Source of the DNA: Coriobacteriaceae bacterium | GTDB taxonomy: Bacteria; Actinomycetota; Coriobacteriia; Coriobacteriales; QAMH01 | DNA: 64,000 nt | NCBI GenBank assembly: GCA_025992705.1 | Contig: DAJPGJ010000001.1 | Location: 1,897,501 to 1,961,500, forward strand | Direction of reading: 5' to 3' | Shown here: piece after piece, positions 53,361 to 59,743 of the stretch | Layout: every line of letters starts with the position of its first letter | Numbering within the stretch: position 1 is the first letter of the stretch | The notes under the pieces: generated by a model | Database searches by the model: none | The model's input: the letters and a program-made list of their open reading frames with translations, nothing else | What the model was told of the DNA's origin: nothing | Position numbers and translations under genes: made by a program

Positions 53361-56132
53361 TCATTCGACCTCTTTTGACGTCTCTGGAGCCGCGACTGCG
53401 GATATCGAGTCCAGCGCTTGATTCCTGTTTCGAACACCAAGCTTGGCATATATGTTCGAAAGATGCTTCTTGGCCGTATTCAGGCTAACGCTCAACGTGT
53501 CGGCAATCTCCTTTCTCGACATCCCCATATTCAGCAGAGCGAGAACCTCACGCTCTCTCGAGGTCAGGTATTCGAGCTTTTCTATGCTCGCATTCTGCAT
53601 GTCCTGAATATTCTGGAAACTATGCATCTCCTGCTCGAACTTCACCAATATGCCCTTCACGAATTGGCGCGTATGCGCATTTGCGTGTGATGAGGAGGAG
53701 TATTTCCTGAGTATGTCCCTCATGGGTGCCCCGGCATTCAGCAAAACGCGAACGAAGCCACGAGAATCCGCAAGATGGATGAGACGAGTCAGCAATGCCG
53801 CTCTATGCGGCGCACTCCCCTTGTCTCCACAAGCCAGCAAGAACGATATGGCTTTGGCTTCCAGAAACGCCGCGCCGGCATTTTTCGCGCTCTCAACGGC
53901 AGCAGAATAGGCTATTGCAGCTGCTTCCAGGTCACCCTGCTGCTGCAGGCGTTTCCCTTCGACCATCTGAAACATGGTCCTGTGGTTGTTATCGTGCGCA
54001 TCGCGCAGCTTGAATTTTCGCTCGATAACCTGAAGATCCCGTTCGCTTCCCCTTTTGGCGGCAAGCTCACTTTGCTTGAAATACGCCGTAAGAAGATAGT
54101 TCAACGGCACGATGGTCCGCTCACCATATATTACGCTCTCGGAGATGACCTCATACGCGCCCGTAAGATTTCCCTTAGCTGCGAGCAACGTCGACTCTGC
54201 CACCTTTGACAGAAGGTACATGTTCACGTTTCTGTACGGAGTAGCGCCCTCCAAGGCGCCCCTTATATCCAAAGACGCCTCATCGACAAGGTCGCGCTCG
54301 ATGTGTATCAGAGCGAGAAGCGCGAACCCTCCGTTATAGAACACGAGCTCCCGAGGGCAGGCTTCTATCAGTTTCCTGCATGTTGCCTCGCACTCATCAA
54401 AATCCCCAAGATCGAAACGCACCTTGGCGTAAGAGAACATGTTGAAATACAGATGGTGTTCCGTGTTATCCACGCTGGCCGATGCCTGCGCCTGCAGGAA
54501 CATCTCCTCGGCGACTCTCAGCCTTCCCAATCGCGCGTTTGCCTCTCCGATAGATTGATAGAGCAAGCTGGAAAGAGAATGCTCGGTCGAACGTACCGAT
54601 AAAAGAAGTTCCTCGTTCATCTTGAGTGCAAGTTGTCCGTCTCCCGCCATTGCCATGTGCTTGGCTTCCAATAGCTTGACAGCGATGGCAGTGTCCTCTT
54701 CAGATACCTTCGGACTTGACGCAGCGGCTCCTTTGAAGAATTCCAGCCATTCCTCTGCATCCTTCACATGTCCGACAGCGTTGTACGCCCATGCCGACAA
54801 CAAGCTCATCAAGGGTGATTTTGGGAAGCGGGAGGAAGGGATTTGATTAATCCAGACGAACGCATCGGTATCGCCTATTCCACACTTCAAGCCGCTTGTC
54901 GACTCGACCACGTTGCTGACATACTTGAAATCGACATACATCAATACGTATTTAGCGGCTTCTTCCGTGTAACCCTTGCCATTGAACCACTCGCTTGCAG
55001 CAAGGCAGGCCCTGCGAATGCCGTGTTTATCACTGGGCTGTAGATTTCTCCTGATCCAATCCGCGAACAATGGATTGAATCGGTACCACTCGTCCTCATC
55101 ATCACATGAAACGACTAGGACATCTCCGTTTGTGACGATCTCTCTAAAATTGTCTCTTGCCGCTTCCTGATCCTCGAAAACAACCTGGAAAAGCGACTCG
55201 TTGAAGCGCTCGAACACGGAGAGCACCTTATATACGCCGATGAGCTCGGGACTTACGGAACCCGAAACGTTAGATGAGAAATAGCGTCTTACGGAGCTGC
55301 TCAAACCGGTGAATTTGAATTCGGCCCCTCTTTGAATGCACGTGGCAAGGGTTTGGATGGCAAGGACTATTCCCTGCGGCCAGCCTTCGCAAAGGTCCCA
55401 TATGGTATGCACCGTGCTCTCGCTCAGGAGAGGAGAGCTATCTTGCGAAGCCCCCCCCCCCATCACATATGAATTGGTAACGGCTTCGAGGGCGTTTTTC
55501 GTTTCGGACATCGAGAAAAACAAATCATGATATCCCAGTTGCAGTTGTCCCTGATTGTATGCCCCATGCTCCAACTTCTGAGACAGCTTCCTGGCTGAAA
55601 TCAAAAAGCGCAGCCCTCGGGGTGAATACGTGATGAAACGAACCAGCTGTTCGTCGATTTCCTCGTTCTGCGCGAGGTCAATCCCATCAAGCATCAGGAT
55701 AGTATTCGCAAACTTTTGGGATTCGAATAACGACGCTGCAAGTCTATCAATGCAATCGAAGTCGATATGACCCTGAAGAAGCGGCAGGGTGTTCTCCAAG
55801 ATGCTGCTGTCATTCTCTGCAATGGATAATGCTGCAAAGACATGGCTCCAGAAATGCTCGGGATCGCCATCTCTTTCATCTACAGAGAGCCATCCAACAC
55901 GAGGTGCCGCCTCACATCCGTTTTCACCTGGACTCGTCAACGCCATTGCGCATTCGACCAGCGCGCAGGTTTTCCCACAACCCAATGGCGCCACGATGAA
56001 GGTCACCTTCTGATCGAGGAGGCGACATATATGGTCCATGACGTCCGGGCGTCTCATAAAAGCCGGAGGAGGCGAGGGAATTTCGAGCTTGGCAGGCACT
56101 ATCTGATGATTGTTTAGGCGGAATTCACTCAT
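53361..56132 (-). CDS. MalT/LuxR-like ATPase transcriptional regulator with internal poly-G tract
   Basis: A 923-residue regulator of the LAL type. An NTPase domain with Walker A APLGCGKT (about 48-55) and LMLDGIDLAQ as Walker B is followed by about 450 residues of helical, TPR-like repeats and a C-terminal LuxR helix-turn-helix (LTSREREVLALLNMGMSRKEIADTL). Such proteins switch on nearby genes when bound to ATP and an inducer. An 11-G run (55451-55461) lies in codons 224-228 and could slip and shift the frame before the DNA-binding domain. The start at 56132 follows AAGGA at 8 nt; a longer frame opens at 56240 but has no ribosome site. Its divergent neighbour is the MFS carrier. Confidence 0.9.
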   Translation of the reverse strand: MSEFRLNNHQIVPAKLEIPSPPPAFMRRPDVMDHICRLLDQKVTFIVAPLGCGKTCALVECAMALTSPGENGCEAAPRVGWLSVDERDGDPEHFWSHVFAALSIAENDSSILENTLPLLQGHIDFDCIDRLAASLFESQKFANTILMLDGIDLAQNEEIDEQLVRFITYSPRGLRFLISARKLSQKLEHGAYNQGQLQLGYHDLFFSMSETKNALEAVTNSYVMGGGASQDSSPLLSESTVHTIWDLCEGWPQGIVLAIQTLATCIQRGAEFKFTGLSSSVRRYFSSNVSGSVSPELIGVYKVLSVFERFNESLFQVVFEDQEAARDNFREIVTNGDVLVVSCDDEDEWYRFNPLFADWIRRNLQPSDKHGIRRACLAASEWFNGKGYTEEAAKYVLMYVDFKYVSNVVESTSGLKCGIGDTDAFVWINQIPSSRFPKSPLMSLLSAWAYNAVGHVKDAEEWLEFFKGAAASSPKVSEEDTAIAVKLLEAKHMAMAGDGQLALKMNEELLLSVRSTEHSLSSLLYQSIGEANARLGRLRVAEEMFLQAQASASVDNTEHHLYFNMFSYAKVRFDLGDFDECEATCRKLIEACPRELVFYNGGFALLALIHIERDLVDEASLDIRGALEGATPYRNVNMYLLSKVAESTLLAAKGNLTGAYEVISESVIYGERTIVPLNYLLTAYFKQSELAAKRGSERDLQVIERKFKLRDAHDNNHRTMFQMVEGKRLQQQGDLEAAAIAYSAAVESAKNAGAAFLEAKAISFLLACGDKGSAPHRAALLTRLIHLADSRGFVRVLLNAGAPMRDILRKYSSSSHANAHTRQFVKGILVKFEQEMHSFQNIQDMQNASIEKLEYLTSREREVLALLNMGMSRKEIADTLSVSLNTAKKHLSNIYAKLGVRNRNQALDSISAVAAPETSKEVE
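55451..55461 (-). repeat. 11-base poly-G tract inside the regulator gene
   Basis: Eleven consecutive C on the plus strand (G on the coding strand) encode Met-Gly-Gly-Gly-Ala. Tracts of this length are prone to slipped-strand mispairing. In the given sequence the frame is open. Confidence 0.9.
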
Positions 56133-56244
56133 GGCCATATTCCTTAAAAACCTATCAGTCCCACTTGAATGTCCTGATGATACTATCACCGGGACCAACT
56201 CATCTTCCGCATTTTCCATTGCCTCTCTTTTACTGTCCATAAGA

Positions 56245-56280
56245 CGATAAGGCGCCGGGCAGAGCCTGGGCGCCTTATCG
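56245..56280 (-). terminator. terminator-like hairpin in the regulator leader
   Basis: CGATAAGGCGCC...GGCGCCTTATCG is a 12-bp perfect stem about 113 bp before the chosen regulator start. No gene upstream on this strand needs ending, so it may be an attenuator in the 5' leader or a barrier for the opposite strand. Confidence 0.6.
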
Positions 56281-56389
56281 AGGAGGGAGAGGAGCTGGCA
56301 AGAGCCTGATTCTCATGCATTCTAGACCGAGCGGGAAAAATCAATCGCTCAATGCGCGAGATCCCAGAACAGACCGGTGCCAACTATGC

Positions 56390-56413
56390 GCGCTGAGTGG
56401 GGGAACTCAGCGC
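56390..56413. promoter_or_regulatory. 9-bp inverted repeat, possible operator
   Basis: GCGCTGAGT...ACTCAGCGC with a 6-nt loop stands midway between the divergent genes, where a LuxR-type dimer could bind. Confidence 0.45.
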
Positions 56414-56532
56414 TTATAAAGGTAACGACGATTCCACCGCGGGGGGATGCCAGAATCGCAAAACATAAATTACAGGGTTCGTGAATGGGTACAAACACCT
56501 TATCCGGTGTAATTTTTAGGGTGATATAAACA

Positions 56533-56674
56533 GATTAGCCGAAAGGACTATTTCTAATCCTGTCTTTCATGCGCGTCTTCCGAACTCTCGAATCGCGCTT
56601 CCGCCTTTCGGAAAAGCGCCTCCGAATCACCCGAAATATAACCCTCATACGAAAACAGTAGCCTTCGGCTAATC
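56533..56674. promoter_or_regulatory. widely spaced inverted copies of GATTAGCCGAA(A)GG
   Basis: One copy is at 56533-56546 and an inverted copy (CCTTCGGCTAATC) at 56662-56674, with a partial CTAATC at 56554. They lie upstream of the carrier gene and could be paired operator sites for the neighbouring regulator. Confidence 0.4.
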
Positions 56675-56901
56675 CACGTCCATTACCTCTTAAGTTTCCA
56701 CGAAAAGAGTCTGCTCATCAGCCGGCGCGCTCTTTAGTCTCTATATGTTCCGCTGAATGGAACTATGGCGAGGTTTAGGCCGGCATGCGCATGAGATTAA
56801 CACCGTCGGTCTGGGGTTTATCTCCTGCGCAAAACACGAGGAGGGACTTTCTGAACATCGAAAACATCGGAAAGGACGACTCATCAAAAGAGAGGGTTAT
56901 T

Positions 56902-58230
56902 ATGAGTGTAAATCCAACCATAAAAAACTATGGCTTGCTTGACCGACAGCTCATGGACAAAGAACGATGGATCTGCTTCTGGGCATTGTTCTTCTTCGGC
57001 TTCATGTGCTCGTTCAGCTTGTTCAAGGCATCGTCGGTGCTTCCGCAAATCGCTGCTGACCTGAGCATTCCGGCAGGAGACATCGGCATGGTAATGACCA
57101 GCTTCTCGATTGCTGGATTAATCCTTGCATACCCGGCAGCATGGATCATGCGCACCATCGGCCTGAAGGCGTCGGTCATGATTGCAGCCGTAATCTCCAT
57201 TGTTGGTACCTTGCTCGGCTGCATAGCGCCGACAGCAGAAATCTTCATGATTTCACGCGCGATAGAAGGTGTGGCTTACGGTCTATTCTCGGTGCAGGGA
57301 CCAAATCTGCTGCCCCGTCTTTTCCCGACGAACAAGCTAGGCTTGGTCATGGGTGTCTGGTCTTTGTGGATGCCCGTGGGCAGCGTATGCTCGTTTGTCA
57401 TCACTCCCCTTATGTACGAAGCATTTGGATGGCATTCGGCCTGGTGGGCTTGCGCCATCGCGGAGATCCTCGCAACAATCGGACTCCTCATTTTCATGAA
57501 AATGTCCGCCGTGCCCGAAAACGAGATTGTCGACGGCGATGCTACGAAGAAACGCAAGCCGGTCAAGAACCATTTCTTTGCAGCCATCATGATGCAGGTC
57601 GCATTCACTGGCTGGTGCTTCGTCTATCTATCCAACATCAACGGCCTTTATCCCACCTTCTTGCAAGAGGTGAAGGGACTGTCTGTCTTTGACGCATCCT
57701 TGCTCCCGACGGTTTTGGCGTTGATAACGATTGCATTGGGTACTTTTGCCGGAATCCTATCGGACAAGCTGCAGGCACGTAAGTCCTTCGCTGTCATCGC
57801 CTACCTCGTGGTTGCGGCCGTGATGTTTACCGTGGGCTTTACGGATGATCCCAATGACATGGTCAGCCCCTGGATCACCATGGTTATTATCGGCATGTGC
57901 GGCAGCGTCCTTCCGATGGCCACTCGCTCCATAGTTCCCGTGCTGTGTCCCGACCCGAAGAAGACAGACTATGCACTGGCAACGATGGCCTTCACCACTT
58001 GCGTTGCACAGGTTTTCGGTGTCGTCGCAAGCCAGTCCGTACAGGCACTTGGATGGAATGGCAACGCCGTGTTTGTCCTAGGCCCCGTGGCTGTCGTTGC
58101 CGCGCTCATCGTTCTCTTCTGCGTTACCTCAGACAAGAAGGCAATCAAATCCCTGAGGGAAGCCGAGGGCAAAGAAGTGGACCCGCAGATCGAAGAGGCC
58201 ATTGAGCTCTCGCACGATGAGGCTATGTAG
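56902..58230 (+). CDS. major facilitator superfamily transporter
   Basis: A 442-residue protein with 12 predicted membrane helices. The first half opens with RWICFWALFFFGFMCSFSLFKASSVL and has the loop-like RTIGLKASVM; the second half has the GILSDKLQARKS motif A. It resembles CynX/NarK-type anion or small-acid carriers, but no substrate can be read off. ATG 56902 is chosen because AGAGGG stands 5 nt upstream; the longer frame starts in the control region. Divergent from the LuxR-type regulator, it is the likely first target and may import the molybdoenzyme's substrate. Confidence 0.9.
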   Translation: MSVNPTIKNYGLLDRQLMDKERWICFWALFFFGFMCSFSLFKASSVLPQIAADLSIPAGDIGMVMTSFSIAGLILAYPAAWIMRTIGLKASVMIAAVISIVGTLLGCIAPTAEIFMISRAIEGVAYGLFSVQGPNLLPRLFPTNKLGLVMGVWSLWMPVGSVCSFVITPLMYEAFGWHSAWWACAIAEILATIGLLIFMKMSAVPENEIVDGDATKKRKPVKNHFFAAIMMQVAFTGWCFVYLSNINGLYPTFLQEVKGLSVFDASLLPTVLALITIALGTFAGILSDKLQARKSFAVIAYLVVAAVMFTVGFTDDPNDMVSPWITMVIIGMCGSVLPMATRSIVPVLCPDPKKTDYALATMAFTTCVAQVFGVVASQSVQALGWNGNAVFVLGPVAVVAALIVLFCVTSDKKAIKSLREAEGKEVDPQIEEAIELSHDEAM

Positions 58231-58297
58231 CCTATGGGTTTTCTTTAGCGGTTATCTCGCTGCAGTAATCTCCTAGCACAAGCTCTTCAAGATTAAC

Positions 58298-58328
58298 GAA
58301 GCCCCCTATCTAAATGATAGGGGGCTTC
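58298..58328 (+). terminator. terminator after the MFS carrier
   Basis: GAAGCCCCCTATC...GATAGGGGGCTTC is a 13-bp perfect stem with a 5-nt loop, 68 bp after the stop codon. No clean T tract follows. Confidence 0.75.
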
Positions 58329-58389
58329 AAATTGCCTATTCGTGCTTTGTATTCGCCCACCTTCGCCGAGTTCACCTTGATGGAGTCTG

Positions 58390-58488
58390 CGCAACGGCAA
58401 CTGGATTGACGAAATTCCCGATGGAAACAACCATTCCATTGACGCGTTTCACTATGTCATTCGAGTTCATCTAGCAAGTTGCTGGTAA
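58390..58488 (+). pseudogene. remnant of a phage terminase large subunit
   Basis: The frame reads RNGNWIDEIPDGNNHSIDAFHYV and then runs to a stop. The DEIPDGNNHxIDAxRY pattern is the last nuclease-domain motif of many phage terminase large subunits. The preceding codons are in another frame (EFTL, then a frameshift), no start is present, and most of the gene is missing. The usual Arg in DAxRY is His. Confidence 0.6.
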
Positions 58489-58684
58489 ATGAAATCGGTG
58501 ACTATTCTGGAACGGTTATCAATAACGGGTACTCCATGTTCATCGTTCAGGCTGAAGGTAATTGAACGACTAGCTGGTAGCTTTACAATGAAGAGTAAAC
58601 ATCTGTCGTATTTACATTGCGAAATCCCTAACAGGATGGTATAAAGATTCTACTCTGGGCACGCAAATAGCGGGTCCACCCTTA

Positions 58685-58713
58685 GGCGGGGAGCATTTCC
58701 CCGCCATTTTTAT
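58685..58713 (+). terminator. intrinsic terminator before the DUF3800 gene
   Basis: GGCGGGG...CCCCGCC is a 7-bp stem followed by ATTTTTAT. It may end a transcript of the lost element, or shield the next gene. Confidence 0.7.
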
Positions 58714-58731
58714 ATCTACAGAAAGGATATC

Positions 58732-59412
58732 GTGCGAGAGCTAAGCATATTCTGCGACGAATCCGGCGACTTCGGTCCATATGACCACCGTTGTCCTTAT
58801 TACATTGTTGCTCTTGTATTTCACGATCAGTCATCTGCAATAGACGATGAAACTAAATTAATCGAAAACAAAGTTTTATACCTAGGATTCAATCCGAATA
58901 CAGCCATACACACAGCACCACTAATACGTCGCGAATCCGAGTTCGCTAACATCTCAATGGAGGATAGAAGAAAACTTTTTGATACGTTGTTCTCCTTCTT
59001 CAACCATTGCGATATCTCATTCCAGACATTTGTAGTTGAGAAAAACAAGTTCGGATCTGGGGATGATCTGGCAGAGCGTCTTGCCAAGGTTATGGGTGAG
59101 TTTCTACGAGAGAACCTCGAGTTCTTCCAGAGCTACGATCGAGTCGTCGTCTACTATGACAAAGGACAAAAAGAGGTGACTCGAACATTAAAGATCATCT
59201 TTAGTGCAAATATGTCTAATGTTGAGTTCTCCATCGTGCAGCCCAGTAAGTACAGATTATTCCAAGTCGCTGATCTCGCTTGTACTTTAGAGCTCGTTCG
59301 CCTTAAGAGCATAAACAAATCAATTAGCTCATCTGAGAAAGACTTCTTCATAAACGCGAAGAGGCTTAAGAAAACGTACTTCAGAAGATTCGAGCAGAAA
59401 AGGTTTCACTAA
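58732..59412 (+). CDS. DUF3800 domain protein
   Basis: A 226-residue protein opening with the DUF3800 hallmark IFCDESGDFG (Asp9, Glu10, Asp13). Conserved late residues include VVVYYDKGQ and the ADLACTLELV segment. The family has a predicted RNase H-like fold and is often found on mobile or defence-related DNA; its reaction is unknown. The GTG start has GAAAGGA 4 nt upstream. Codons are clearly AT-richer than those of the molybdoenzyme next door, a sign of transfer. Confidence 0.88.
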   Translation: MRELSIFCDESGDFGPYDHRCPYYIVALVFHDQSSAIDDETKLIENKVLYLGFNPNTAIHTAPLIRRESEFANISMEDRRKLFDTLFSFFNHCDISFQTFVVEKNKFGSGDDLAERLAKVMGEFLRENLEFFQSYDRVVVYYDKGQKEVTRTLKIIFSANMSNVEFSIVQPSKYRLFQVADLACTLELVRLKSINKSISSSEKDFFINAKRLKKTYFRRFEQKRFH

Positions 59413-59432
59413 TCCCGCACACCTGTCTGTGG

Positions 59433-59672
59433 TCAAGCAAGGATAATACTTATGCAGTGCGTCAGGCACGTATTGATGCACCTTCCACATCCAGAACAGT
59501 TGCCGGGATTTAATACCCATACCTTGAACTTATCGTCCTCCTTTTTGGCACGTAAGACGTCATCCCTGGGACATGCCTTGATGCAGTTCATGCATCCCAC
59601 GCAATAGTCCTCGCTAATCATGACATGAGGATGATTCTGGTAGAAACCCGGAGGAGGCCCATATGCTCCCAT
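59433..59672 (-). CDS. 2x[4Fe-4S] ferredoxin-like protein
   Basis: A 79-residue electron carrier. The cluster motifs are CVGCMNCIKACP (Cys24, 27, 30, 34) and CSGCGRCINTC (Cys59, 62, 65, 69), with a further Cys73 close to the C-terminus. The N-terminus YGPPPGFYQ is Pro-rich and has no signal. It probably passes electrons to the molybdoenzyme encoded just upstream, as in Eggerthella dehydroxylase loci. ATG 59672 is chosen for AAGGAG 5 nt upstream. A terminator-like hairpin separates it from the enzyme gene. Confidence 0.9.
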   Translation of the reverse strand: MGAYGPPPGFYQNHPHVMISEDYCVGCMNCIKACPRDDVLRAKKEDDKFKVWVLNPGNCSGCGRCINTCLTHCISIILA

Positions 59673-59692
59673 CATCGCTCCTTTCAATAGAC

Positions 59693-59726
59693 AAAAAGGA
59701 GGCGCCCTTGGGAAAGGACGCCTCCT
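59693..59726 (-). terminator. hairpin with T5 between molybdoenzyme and ferredoxin genes
   Basis: On the minus strand AGGAGGCG...CGCCTCCT (59697-59726) is an 8-bp stem, extended inside by CCTT/AAGG, followed by TTTTT. It is intrinsic-terminator-like yet lies inside the apparent operon, 20 bp before the ferredoxin start. Confidence 0.75.
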
Positions 59727-59743
59727 AATGGGGAGGGAATCAA

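Larger units (their letters stand above)
56133..56901. other. 769-bp control region between the regulator and the MFS carrier
   Basis: No gene is supported here. The region is rich in inverted repeats: a 12-bp stem at 56245-56280, a 9-bp stem at 56390-56413, ACACC...GGTGT at 56495-56510, and distant GATTAGCCGAAAGG / CCTTCGGCTAATC copies at 56533 and 56662. It must hold promoters and operators for both genes. Short frames within it lack ribosome sites. Confidence 0.6.
58231..58731. other. 501-bp decayed region between carrier and DUF3800 gene
   Basis: Apart from the carrier's terminator, this stretch holds broken coding remnants: the terminase-like piece at 58390-58488, and a second fragment at about 58498-58566 reading GDYSGTVINNGYSMF and ending in a stop. 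A further GC-rich terminator stands at 58685. It appears to be the scar of a lost mobile element. Confidence 0.6.

Noticed and set aside
53361..56240. Calling the regulator a frameshifted pseudogene because of the poly-G run
   Set aside because: In the sequence as given the frame is intact from the ATPase domain to the helix-turn-helix.
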